From Physcomitrium patens (Eukaryota; Streptophyta; Bryopsida; Funariales; Funariaceae), in contig NC_037261.1 in assembly GCF_000002425.4 (NCBI RefSeq), forward strand, positions 1,472,659-1,536,658: a stretch of 64,000 bases of DNA, in the 5' to 3' direction. Below the pieces are notes generated by a model. That model worked only from the letters and a program-made list of their open reading frames with translations. It ran no database searches and was not told the DNA's origin. The translations under genes and the position numbers were made by a program. How positions within the stretch are numbered: position 1 is the first letter of the stretch; each line of letters opens with the position of its first letter. This document shows positions 27,101-37,855 of this stretch, in pieces.

Positions 27101-29856
27101 TCCTGACCTGTTCAGTGTGATGCATTAGGAGTTAAATCAAGTTACCAAAATTCCTCGATTGGTAGTTGTAGCACTTAGATCTGCATAGTTGAACCGCAAG
27201 TTGCGCAGTAGGAAGGAAAAGTGATAGATGACTTGCACGCTCTATATTGAGATGACTTACATTTTTTTTTATTCTTTTTGTGTAGACCACCACTTGTCAG
27301 TGAACTAAGTTATTATTGGAAACATTGGTTTGGAATTAAACATTGGCCTCTGATGAGCTTAGGTCGGATAAACTATTTTGGATGAATTAAGGTAGATGAC
27401 TTTAAGTTGATAGTGGATGAGAAATAATTTTGGATAAAAACTCATTTGCAGATGAAAAATCATTCTTGAATGAAAACTCATCTATATTAGATAAACTTTA
27501 ATTACTAAAAAATAAAATAAAATAAAAAATGAATAAAAATAAAATCATATAAAATTCCCTTCAATATATGTGATTTTGAGTTGATTTATTTTGTTGATGG
27601 AGGTGTGAGTAGTTAATTGAGCTAGTTTAGAGTACTTAATTAGTTCTTGTAGTAAGAATTTGGAATGGTAGTTTCATATAAGAGAACCATAAGTTAATTA
27701 ATAGTTGTGGAGTGGAATAAATCACCAATTAGAAGGGTTTATTTAATTCACAACTAGAGAGCTTTAGGACTTGGATATTAATTGTTAAATAATTATTAGA
27801 TAATAATTGTCAAAAAGTAGAATTATTTGATGATTTAATTTTTTTGGATTAGGATAATCTACTAACTAGTGAAGGTTATTTTATTTCATAGTGCTTTATG
27901 TGACAAATTTCAAACCACAAACCTATTATTGTCAAAATCCATTTTGACAAAATTGCAATAGCAAAAATCCTTTGTTTCAACACACACATATTTCAAAAAT
28001 TGGAAGACAAAGTATTGTTATTATAAGCATGGGCATAAGCTTTTGCCAATAATACAAACTACAATTTGAATAGTAAGATTGCTACATAATTAAAGAAATT
28101 ATGTAAATCAATGATCAAAGTATAAAAAAATGGAAAAAAAAAAAAAAAAAAAAATAGAAAAACTTTAAAAAATAATACACTAAGATCTATAATGTCAAAA
28201 TATCACTATAGGATGACTAAAATGATATTCAAGTATAAGAAAAACTAATTGATGCCTAAACAATTCAACAACAAATTTGACAAGTTAAAATAAAACTCAA
28301 ATACAATTATTAGTTATCCAAATAGAGCCGAGTTAGAAAATTCTATACCAAAGAATTTTTTGAATATTATAATAGACAACAAAAACCAATCATACTTAAA
28401 GAAATCTTGAATAATGGACATATTTTCTTTATTCCACATAATATGTAATCTTATGTCAATAACTTCTATTCATCTTTATAATCTTTAGACCTAAAAATAG
28501 AAATAAATCACTCAATACAATATGAATGCTATCAAAGTGTACCACAAAGAATAACAAAGAAGCAAAATTGACAACTTACTTAACCGCCACAACTATTCGA
28601 GATTCAACAAGCTATCAAAGCAACTCCAATTGGCTATACTATTAGACCAAATGGAATATTAATCAACTTCTATGACAATCTACTTACTAAAACCTCAATA
28701 GATTTTTTAGAATTATACTAAGAAGACTTTACTTCTTAGTTAAGAATTGATTATAAGCAAAAAAAATTTATTATTATTCAAACCAAGGAATATCTCTTCT
28801 ATTACTTTAGTTCCAAGCACAAAACTAAACTACTAAAAAGTAATAGAAATATGGTCTTCATAAATAAATAGATCTTAGACATGACATCACAATCTAGATA
28901 TTAAGTAGCTTGACGAGGATAACATAATGTCATACCTTGACTTTCTTATTGACTTTTATGCTATACCAAAAGAACTATATAACAAAATCATTATAATGCT
29001 TACAAAGGCATCCATGACTTAGAGATTGTAATATATATTATTAGTAGGTTGAATCCTAATTGCTAATCAAATACTATTTGCTAATATTTGATTTATATGC
29101 TTATGTGTATATATTATTAATGCTACTTTTTAGGAAATTTGCGCTTTTGTCTGCAACTACTCTTGGGGAGCAAAGACAAGATATAATACACAAGAAAAAA
29201 TGACTTGATCTACTATTATCTAATCCATTATATATGGTGAAGTAAAACTATTTAATCCCTCTATGCAAACAATAATACTCTTCTCAAACCTTCTAGTTTT
29301 TGGTTTATAATTAAGACATGAGCCCAAGAAAACATTTGTTAGATACCACATTGTACAAATCAAAATGATCAGAAGCAAGAAATAGCAAGTATATCTAAAT
29401 TGGCTCACAAGAGTGAGCCGGATGTCTAATTGTAACTCCTAATTGTGAAAAGTCATCTTTAATATATAGATATAAACTAGAAGTGGAATAAAATAGAACC
29501 AATTTGGATATTATAAAGAGATTATGTAACAATCACTCTTTGGTAACTTACTCATTAAGAACTAGTTGGAACTTGAACTCAATATTAATTAGGCATTTTA
29601 ATATGATACTTGGAACAAAATTATTGTATATTAACTTAAAAAATTATGAAATTTCAAAAACTATGAATAGATACAAGGTGACCAACTATGGCACAAAATT
29701 AAATCCCAAAACATTTAAAGCTAATGCACCAAAGTGCTTAGTTGTATACTATGGATCTCAACTAGCATCTTCTCTCTAAAACTTGGTGAATGAATCATTT
29801 GGAAAACCAAAGGCTCCATCCATACAATCTATCACATCTTACAAAGATATTGAGGG
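27101..29856. other. AT-rich spacer, left host flank of the retrotransposon
   Basis: CpG-poor AT-rich DNA with an A-run near 28135-28154. No gene supported. The 91-codon frame at 29504-29779 has no family resemblance. The sequence looks like an older decayed repeat into which the chromovirus inserted. Confidence 0.45.
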
Positions 29857-29861
29857 GAATG

Positions 29862-30401
29862 TGTCACGGACATACATATAATTACCTATATGAATAGATA
29901 AAAGTATGTAAAAGTAGATAAAAGTAGGTTAATTGTGTAATATCTTCTAGAGAAGCTTCTTAGAAGCTTCATAGACGCTGCTTTGACTTTATAGGAGTCT
30001 ATAGTTGACTTTTAGGTTAGAAACTTGGTCAACAAGTTAGCCATGTGCCACGCATGTTGGAAGCTTAAAGAACAAGCTAACTACGTGGTCCATCCATAGA
30101 AAACTTGCCTTGCAAGCAAAGGCATGTGGCCTAGAAAGTCAACATATACTGGAGGTCTTATAGAACATCGCCACGTGGCTTCTAGTTAGATAGTATATAT
30201 AGAGGCAAGAGTGAAGCCTTCTTCACTCTTGTCAACTCCTTTCTTGCTTCTAGTCTAGTTTCAAGGGTCTCTAGTTTTCTTGTATTTTGGCAATAGCCAT
30301 TCCAGTTTCTTTCTTAATATACATATTTCTATTTTGTCCTATTTCTTTTTGAGAAAAGTCTCACTTATTCTTTAGCTTTCATCGAGTTCTTGTCCTTGAC
30401 A
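29862..30401 (+). repeat. 5' LTR of the chromovirus
   Basis: 540 bp, starting TGTCAC and ending TTGACA, with a 5-bp terminal inverted repeat TGTCA/TGACA. It matches 35675-36214 base for base except for three substitutions (near 30213, 30268 and 30362). It carries the element promoter. Confidence 0.97.
29952..30201 (+). promoter_or_regulatory. LTR promoter with stress-type motifs
   Basis: Two GAAGCTTC palindromes (29952-29959, 29963-29970) match the GAAnnTTC heat-shock-element module. W-box cores (TTGAC or complement) occur at 29983-29988, 30005-30010, 30027-30032 and 30137-30142. A perfect G-box palindrome CCACGTGG lies at 30171-30178, and the TATA box TATATATA at 30194-30201. The order and spacing suit an inducible promoter; activity is inferred. 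Confidence 0.55.
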
Positions 30402-30424
30402 GATTGACAAGAGTACACGTACAA

Positions 30425-30433
30425 TATCAGAGC
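30425..30433 (+). other. Possible primer-binding site, displaced
   Basis: TATCAGAGC matches the core of the usual plant initiator-tRNA-Met primer site, but the preceding TGG is replaced and the motif starts 23 nt inside the LTR boundary instead of next to it. Another priming mode remains possible. Confidence 0.4.
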
Positions 30434-30613
30434 TTTGTCTTTTCTTGATTGAGAGTGGATTACCCCTTTTTCTTGATAAGACATAAGCGCATTAGAAGTT
30501 GCGGATTACCCTCTTTTAAACTGATATTGTTCTTAGTATTTTCTTTGTTATCAATTCCTCTCTTCTATTTGTTTTGAGCGTTATTAGACATCTTCTCTTT
30601 TCTAAGTGCTACT

Positions 30614-31621
30614 ATGGCAGAGCTTGTTGAAATGAAGAGTGCAATGGCACAGATGCAAGAACAATTGAGGGAGTTAATGCTTGCGATGCATCAATTCAAT
30701 TTACCACCACAAGGAGCAACAAGAATGGTAGGAAGTGAAGATATAGAGATGATTGGGGCTGCTTCAACATCTGCACCAAACCATGTCCCTTCTCCCAAAA
30801 TGGAACACCCTTCGAGTGTTAGAGAACCGAGAGTTGCCTTGCCCGAGAAGTTTGATGGTACCAGATCCAAGTTTCGAGGATTCATCAATCAGGTCCAACT
30901 AGTGATTGAACTTCAACCCCAGAGCTATCCAACTCCAGGGTCACAAGTAAGATTCATTGGTACACTTCTTTCAGGTTCAGCATTGTCATGGTTTTCATCT
31001 TTTCTTGAACGACGAGATCCAATATTGGATAATCTGGAGGCTTTTTTGGCGGAGTTTCGATCCATGTTTGGAAAACATGATGCAATTCGTGTTGCAACCA
31101 ACAAGATCCGTATTTTGCGACAAGGCAATCGATCAGTAACATTATATGCTTCGCAATTTCGACAACTTGCAACTGATATCAAGTGGGATGATGCCGCACT
31201 TGTGAGTCAATTTCTCTACGGATTACAATATGAGGTAAAGAAATTGATGCTTAATTTACCTGATCCTCAAACATTGAGTCAAGCAATTGACTTTGCTGTG
31301 AAGTACGACAATCGAATTTTTGAATTTCGATCCGAGAGTCGCATAAGTAGGCCTCAACGTTACTACAATTCAATGGCAACACCGACGTCTCCTCAACACA
31401 TACCTTCAGAAGTAGAGGATATGCAAATTGATGCGGTACGTTTCAAACCTCTTACTGAGCAAGAAAAGTCTCGTCGTCGACAAGAAGGATTGTGCTTATA
31501 TTGTGGAGAACCTAAGCACACTGCTCAACATTGTCCAAAGAAGCGACGTAACTACAAAATGAGGAGTACGGCTGTCAAAGAAGACAGTATGTCGGAAAAC
31601 GAGTACGTCCAGCTACAATAG
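30614..31621 (+). CDS. gag: Chromovirus Gag
   Basis: 335 aa capsid/nucleocapsid polyprotein that would form cytoplasmic particles and package element RNA. The retrotransposon gag domain covers roughly residues 75-240, including the conserved [11 protein letters not shown] and [13 protein letters not shown] stretches. A CCHC zinc knuckle (C-x2-C-x4-H-x4-C) spans residues 294-307. A Met/Gln-rich N-terminus precedes them. The frame is intact from ATG to TAG. Pol follows in the -1 frame and is open from 31552, so the two frames overlap by about 70 nt, which would permit -1 frameshifting. Confidence 0.93.
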   Translation: MAELVEMKSAMAQMQEQLRELMLAMHQFNLPPQGATRMVGSEDIEMIGAASTSAPNHVPSPKMEHPSSVREPRVALPEKFDGTRSKFRGFINQVQLVIELQPQSYPTPGSQVRFIGTLLSGSALSWFSSFLERRDPILDNLEAFLAEFRSMFGKHDAIRVATNKIRILRQGNRSVTLYASQFRQLATDIKWDDAALVSQFLYGLQYEVKKLMLNLPDPQTLSQAIDFAVKYDNRIFEFRSESRISRPQRYYNSMATPTSPQHIPSEVEDMQIDAVRFKPLTEQEKSRRRQEGLCLYCGEPKHTAQHCPKKRRNYKMRSTAVKEDSMSENEYVQLQ

Positions 31622-31626
31622 GGACC

Positions 31627-34600
31627 GTGCGGCTGGAATCTTGTACAACTTCTAATAAAGGTCCTATCCTCTCCTCAGAACCATCTCCTTGTTTTATAAT
31701 AGATGTGCGTTTAGGACCTAATAATTACAAAGCCTCTGCCTTGGTAGATTCAGGAGCCTCATCTTGTTTTTTAGATGAAGAATTTGCTAGATGTCATAGA
31801 ATATCATTAATACAAAAAACTAAACCTGTACACGTAGAAGTCATAGATGGTCGTTCGTTGTCTTCTGGAGATGTAACTCACGAAACACTTCCTGTAGATG
31901 TAGTAATAAATGGTCATAGTAGTTGCGTAATTTTTAATATAATTAGATCTCCCTCTAATCCAGTAATTTTAGGCTTATCATGGTTAGAAAAGTATAATCC
32001 TCGAATAGATTGGATTTCTCGTAAACTTGATTTTCCTCAGAGCATTAGTAACAGTTCTATTAACCAAGTAAAAAACCATGACACTAGTATAGTAAAACTC
32101 GCACCTATAGGTACAAAAGCATTTATACACACAGCAAAAGAAGGATCAACTTTTGCTATTTATGCTGCACCTATTTCTGAAAGCGTAAAGACTTCAAGTG
32201 GCATTCCAAGTCAATATCAGGATTATCAAGACGTTTTTGAGAAAAAGAATGCAGATATTCTTCCTGAGCATCGCCCATACGATTGTTCAATCGATCTCAA
32301 GGAAGGAACTCAGCCACCATTTGGACCAATTTACAGTTTATCGCAAGATGAGTTGGCTGAACTCAAGACATATATTGACGAGAATTTAGCGAAGAATTTC
32401 ATACGCCATTCAAAATCTCCAGCAGGAGCTCCAATTTTATTCGTAAAGAAAAAAGATGGATCTTTACGAATGTGTGTTGACTATCGAGGACTCAACAAGA
32501 TCACAATCAAGAACAGGTATCCATTACCTTTGATATCAGGACTCCTTGACCAGTTAAATCAAGCTAAGATCTATACAAAAATAGATCTAAGATGAGCATA
32601 TAATCTAGTACGGATCAAAGAAGGAGATGAATGGAAGACTGCGTTTCGAACCAGGTACGGGCATTTTGAATATAATGTCATGCCTTTTGGACTCACGAAT
32701 GCACCAGCTGCTTTTCAACATCTCATGAATGATGTATTTCGTGAATTCTTAGACAATTTTGTCGTCTGCTACCTAGACGATATCCTGATTTATTCTAAGA
32801 ATGTTGAAGAACATGAAATACATGTTCGTCAAGTATTACAAAAACTTAGAGATGCAGGATTGTACGCCAAGATGGAAAAGTGTGTATTTCACACTACTCA
32901 AGTTGACTTTTTAGGATACATCATTCCAAATGATGGTCTTATGATGGATTCTAAGAAAGTCCAAACAATCATGGATTGGAAGATTCCAAAGACTGTAAGA
33001 GATGTCCAATGTTTCTTGGGATTTGCCAATTACTATCGGATCTTCATCAAAGACTTCTCACGAGTTGCAGCTCCACTTACACGCTTGACTAGTAAAGATA
33101 AATTCCAATGGAATTAAGAAGCGGAAGCAGCATTTGAAGCCTTGAAGACATCGTTTGTCTCTGCACCAGTCTTATATCGTGTTGACTTTTCCAAGGCATT
33201 TTTTATAGAAACAGACGCATCGGATTTTGCCTTGGGTGCAGTTTTATCACAAATGGGAACAGATGACAAACTTCATCCGATAGCTTTTCATTCAAGAAAA
33301 TTCTCAGCAGCCGAGATCAATTATGAGATCCACGATAAAGAACTTCTTGCAATCGTGGATTCTTTTCAAGAATGGCGTCATTATCTAGAAGGTGCTTCTA
33401 GTCCAGTCATTGTGTATACAGATCACAAGAACCTCGAGTATTTCATGTCAGCACGCGTGTTGAATCGTCGTCAAGCTCGTTGGAGTATGTCTTTGTCAAG
33501 ATTCGACTTCATTATCACTTATCGGCCAGGAAAACAACAAGGTTTGTCCGATGCCCTGTCTAGACGTTCTTATTTTGCACCAAAAGAAGGAGATGCAGCT
33601 TTTGAGCAACAAAGAACGGTCCTCTTGAAACCGGAGCAATTTCATCTCCGAGCAGTGAAATCAACATTGACTGTTGATTCAACTTTTCTCAAGCAAATCC
33701 AGTCCAGTGTGTCCTCAGACCCTCTTGTTCATGATATCGAAAATAATTCTTCCAAGTCTCATGATCCTTCTAAGTTCGAGTTCAAGAATAATCTATTATA
33801 TTTTGAAGGACGCCTATATGTTCCAGAAGGAAAAGCACGTTTGCGTGTTCTTCAAGCACGTCATGACTTTCCAGCAGCAGGGCACTTTGGATATAATAAG
33901 ACTTTGGAACTCATATCAAGAGATTTTTGGTGGCCACAAATGTGGAAGTCAGTCAAAGACTTTGTACAATCATGTGATATTTGTTCAAGATCAAAAATTC
34001 CTCGACATCGACCTTACAGACTTCTTCAGCCATTACCTATACCAGAACAACCATGGTCTTCTGTTTCTATGGATTTCATCACAGATCTTCCAAACTCAAG
34101 ATCTTATGATTCTATATTTGTGATAGTAGATCGTTTCACCAAGATGGCACATTTTATGCCATGTACAAAATCTATCACAGGTGAAGAAACAGCTAAGCTT
34201 TTCATTGATAATATCTATCGCTATCATGGATTACCTAAAGATATCATATCGGATAGGGGAACTCAATTTGTGTCGAGATTCTGGAGGACTCTTTTCAAGA
34301 TTTTAAAAGTGGACATAAAGCTATCTTCAGCTTTCCATCCTCAAACTGATGGACAAACAGAGCGCGTAAACCAAGTCTTGGAACAGTATTTAAGGTGTAC
34401 CATCAACTACCAACAAGATGATTGGACAAACCTTCTGCCATTGGCAGAGTTTGCTTATAATAATACGGTACATTCTTCCACGCAACAAACACCTTTCTTT
34501 GCCAATTATGGCTATCATCCACGACTTGATACTTTTGATTTTTCAAAAGTTGATAATCCTGCAGCAGAAGATATGGCAAATCGGTTGTCAGAGTTACATG

Positions 34601-35115
34601 CAATAATGAAGGCGCAGTTGAAGAAAGCTCAAGAACGACAAAAGATAAATGCAGATGTATATCGTAAAGAGCAACCACAAATCAACGTGGGTGATAAAGT
34701 ATGGCTACTTCGTCGCAATATCAAGACCACTCGACCTTGTGACAAATTGGACTATCGTAGGCTTGGCCCCTTTTCTGTTTCTGAACAGATCAACCCAGTT
34801 GCATATCGGTTACATCTACCGGAGTCAATGAAGATCCATCCTGTATTCCACGTGTCTCTTCTTGAACCATATAAGACAGTGGATATACAAGGAAGAAGAC
34901 AAATGCCACCGCCTCCTATAGAAGTAGATAATAATGAAGAATTTGAGGTGGAAGAGATATTAGACTCAAGGCGGCGCCGAAATAAGCTGGAATATCTTGT
35001 TCATTGGTGCGGATATGATATTAGTGAGCGCACATGGGAGCCATCCAGGAATCTAGCAAATGCATCAGCTAAAGTCAAAGTTTTTCATCAACGACATCCA
35101 TCAAAACCAAGATGA
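31627..35115 (+). pseudogene. pol: Chromovirus Pol, two nonsense codons
   Basis: Polyprotein in one frame of 1,163 codons, interrupted by TGA at 32593-32595 (codon 323) and TAA at 33115-33117 (codon 497). No frameshift is seen. Domains in order: aspartic protease (DSGAS, Asp about codon 41); reverse transcriptase with YLDD at codons 382-385; RNase H (TDASDFALGAVLS, TDHKNLEYF); integrase with HHCC zinc region and DDE residues in SMDFITDLP, SDRGTQF and QTDGQTERVNQ; and a chromodomain in the last 60 or so residues (EVEEILD, LVHWCGY, TWEP). Both stops lie in otherwise well-conserved RT/RNase H context and each is explained by one substitution, probably G to T from Gly and Glu codons. The chromodomain is expected to steer integration to heterochromatin. 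No ATG is evident at the start; translation probably comes from Gag by frameshifting. Confidence 0.93.
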
Positions 35116-35210
35116 AAACCTCTCTTATAAAAGAGACAAGATTGAGGCAAGATAACATTCAATTTCCTATCCTTGTTTGTAACTTCTTTGCATTTTGTGA
35201 CGCTAATTAG

Positions 35211-35633
35211 ATGGAGAGCCAACTACCAGCGGATTCAATTCAAGAACCTTCGTTTGCTGACTTACCGGATGAGACATTGCGATTGTCACAACCTTCAAGA
35301 CGACGCAACCGAGATGAAGACCCTCAAGAACGACATGTTCTTCCTCGAATAGATGGTGAGATACAACGCGTTTGGTATCACGACCTTGGAAGAGATTCTC
35401 GATGTTTGGTGATATTATTGGAGATAGGAACGACTCCTGATGGTGTTTCAAATGTATTATTTGAAGGAAGTTATGAAGGCCTCAACAGTGATCAAATAAC
35501 AGGGTGGTCTTCTCGCCCTGGAATGGGACACTATCGATGGCTAAGAGGACCCATCAACTATCTTCGAAGAGAACAAAGATCAGAGTATGTAGCAAATACA
35601 ATTCGCCACATATTAGATTTTCTCAATATATAA
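35211..35633 (+). CDS. Extra retrotransposon ORF, unknown function
   Basis: An intact 140-codon frame lies between the pol stop and the polypurine tract, in a different frame from pol, with its ATG 95 nt after the pol stop. The predicted protein has an acidic, Pro/Ser-rich N-terminus, a basic RRRNRDED patch, then a more hydrophobic, Trp-containing part (RVWYHDLGRD, LVILLEIG, GHYRWLRGPINYLRR) and a C-terminal IRHILDFLNI. No signal peptide, membrane span or known motif is visible. Codon use looks like the adjoining gag-pol, and its position matches that of extra ORFs in other plant LTR elements. It could be an accessory protein, perhaps translated from a spliced or reinitiating mRNA. Function not recognised. 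Confidence 0.6.
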   Translation: MESQLPADSIQEPSFADLPDETLRLSQPSRRRNRDEDPQERHVLPRIDGEIQRVWYHDLGRDSRCLVILLEIGTTPDGVSNVLFEGSYEGLNSDQITGWSSRPGMGHYRWLRGPINYLRREQRSEYVANTIRHILDFLNI

Positions 35634-35660
35634 TCACCGCTCCTCGTGGAACTCGTCCCT

Positions 35661-35671
35661 AGAAGGGGGGG
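35661..35671 (+). other. Polypurine tract
   Basis: AGAAGGGGGGG ends three bases before the 3' LTR, the expected plus-strand primer position. Confidence 0.85.
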
Positions 35672-35674
35672 TAA

Positions 35675-36214
35675 TGTCACGGACATACATATAATTACCT
35701 ATATGAATAGATAAAAGTATGTAAAAGTAGATAAAAGTAGGTTAATTGTGTAATATCTTCTAGAGAAGCTTCTTAGAAGCTTCATAGACGCTGCTTTGAC
35801 TTTATAGGAGTCTATAGTTGACTTTTAGGTTAGAAACTTGGTCAACAAGTTAGCCATGTGCCACGCATGTTGGAAGCTTAAAGAACAAGCTAACTACGTG
35901 GTCCATCCATAGAAAACTTGCCTTGCAAGCAAAGGCATGTGGCCTAGAAAGTCAACATATACTGGAGGTCTTATAGAACATCGCCACGTGGCTTCTAGTT
36001 AGATAGTATATATAGAGGCAAGAGTGAAGCCCTCTTCACTCTTGTCAACTCCTTTCTTGCTTCTAGTCTAGTTTCAAGGGTCTCTAATTTTCTTGTATTT
36101 TGGCAATAGCCATTCCAGTTTCTTTCTTAATATACATATTTCTATTTTGTCCTATTTCTTTTTGAGAAAAGTCTCATTTATTCTTTAGCTTTCATCGAGT
36201 TCTTGTCCTTGACA
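35675..36214 (+). repeat. 3' LTR of the chromovirus
   Basis: 540 bp, nearly identical to the 5' LTR and followed by the GAATG target duplication. Three differences from the 5' copy were found by eye, and no gaps. Confidence 0.97.
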
Positions 36215-36219
36215 GAATG

Positions 36220-37408
36220 GCAAGTACATCAATACTACATCCTATAGACAAAAGAATTCATTCAAGTCCTAAACAAAGCCACTAGAATCCCACCAAGAAA
36301 ATTTGAACAAGTAAAGATCATTCTCACCTTTTCTGTAAAGGACAAAATTATCTCTTACAACTCCCCATCCTTGCCAAAATCTTACTATAAAGTATGGTTC
36401 ATTGGCTTGGTTCTAATCCTTCATCTCCCATAGATTTTCCTTGATTGAAAATAAAACAATGCAAGTAGTCTGAAGGATTGCAACTTCTATGCATACACAA
36501 CAAAATTAGGCTATTGCATCAACTTAGTAAGACAACTTAGAAGAATGTATGCAATACAATATCTCAAATCAAGGAGCTATAACTTTCTAAAATGCCAATA
36601 ATTCTTTTATAAAATTTGATATCCATGGATTCTTCAAAACATTACTGCTATATACTACCTAACTTTTGTGGGTAGACTCTTGATCAACAAATAACAATAA
36701 TAAGTAAGATGAGAGAGATATTATTATGTTTGCAACAACTTAGATATAGAAACTACCAAGTATATATCAATGACTTACTCAAGTATACCATGGACATGCT
36801 TTAGCAAATTGAAGATCAAGGCCAACATCACAAACTTCTATACCATGTGAACACATGTTTTATACAACCTCTTCTACGAACCTTGTAATGTAAGACCATG
36901 TTCAAAAGTATTTTGAAACTCCAGCAAGAAATGCACCATAAATAAAACCACCACGTGAAAAATCTTGAAGACAATTATATTGTAGAACTTATGAGTACAA
37001 ACATGTGGATACAAGCTCAATCACACAACATTCAACATAGGTACAGCCTTCTTCTACTCATAGAAAATCATAATCCATATTGGTATAGAATGCTGGAGCT
37101 CAATTTCAAGATCAATCAATCACACACCAAGATACAAGCCATAGTAAACATGTTTTGAAAAATATAGGCACAATAAGGTATTTTCTATCAAGATATACAA
37201 TAAGCAAACATAACTTGATAGAAATTTCTTCCACCACCCATTTTCTTGCTACAACACCTTGCCACTATGCTCCCTTTCAAACCATATTAGTTTTTGGTTT
37301 AGTTGTGTGGATGGCTTCTAATATTCCATATTCTGAGAGCATTTTATTAGTGAGTTTGACAAATTCACAACATTATTTAGGTGAAACTTTGATGAACATT
37401 TGGCTACA
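36220..37408. other. AT-rich right flank of the retrotransposon
   Basis: CpG-poor sequence similar in character to the left flank. Short open frames at 36955-37158 and 37155-37430 resemble no family. No gene supported. Confidence 0.45.
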
Positions 37409-37522
37409 ACGGGCAACACACGTGTATTAGAAATCAATGAACGGGCAACACACGTGTATTAGAAATCAATGAACGGGCAACACACGTGTATTAGAAATCA
37501 ATGAACGGGCAACACACGTGTA
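37409..37522 (+). repeat. 32-bp tandem repeat, each unit with a G-box
   Basis: Three full 32-bp units (37409-37440, 37441-37472, 37473-37504) and a partial fourth (37505-37522) are identical by eye. Each carries ACACGTGT with a central CACGTG at 37419, 37451, 37483 and 37515. The array lies about 335-450 bp upstream of the AtuA-type start codon. It may act as a bZIP/bHLH-bound element. Confidence 0.9.
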
Positions 37523-37855
37523 AGATCTAGACCTGAAAGCATTCAACTGTGTGATAAAACTTTGCTAAAAATACACGTTATGGAAGGCATTCAATTGTCT
37601 GGCACCTAAACAACAGCATCGACAAAAAATGAATATATAATACATAAAAAGCTATTGAGCCACCATTGAATTGTGCAATAAATATGATACTGATTGTTGC
37701 CGACGCTAGCAACTTTTTCATTTCGCTGATTTGGGTGCTTGGTGAATGTGGAGTTCTAAGACTTCATTCTATTGTTTCGCTGCTCTAGAGATACAATTCT
37801 TCCGGAGCCTTTTGGCAGTGATCCTCTCGTGTGTGCGAACGGAGGATAGTGGACA
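37523..37855 (+). promoter_or_regulatory. Putative proximal promoter and leader of the AtuA gene
   Basis: Mixed-composition sequence between the G-box array and the proposed first exon. No clear TATA box near a defined start. A diverged short duplication (GGCATTCAA-like) occurs near 37537 and 37586. Confidence 0.35.

Larger units (their letters stand above)
29857..36219 (+). mobile_element. Ty3/Gypsy chromovirus, complete, recent insertion
   Basis: The element proper spans 29862-36214, with GAATG duplicated on each side (29857-29861 and 36215-36219) as target-site duplication. Two 540-bp LTRs begin TGTCA and end TGACA. Internal order is primer-binding region, gag, pol (protease, RT, RNase H, integrase, chromodomain), an extra ORF, polypurine tract. 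Integrase lies after RT, and the C-terminal chromodomain places it among chromoviruses. The LTRs differ at only three positions by eye, so the insertion is young. Pol nevertheless carries two nonsense codons, so this copy should not make full Pol on its own. Confidence 0.96.

Noticed and set aside
37409..37522. Short identical repeats suggesting a CRISPR-like array
   Set aside because: Units abut with no spacers, and the surroundings are eukaryotic. It is a plain tandem repeat.
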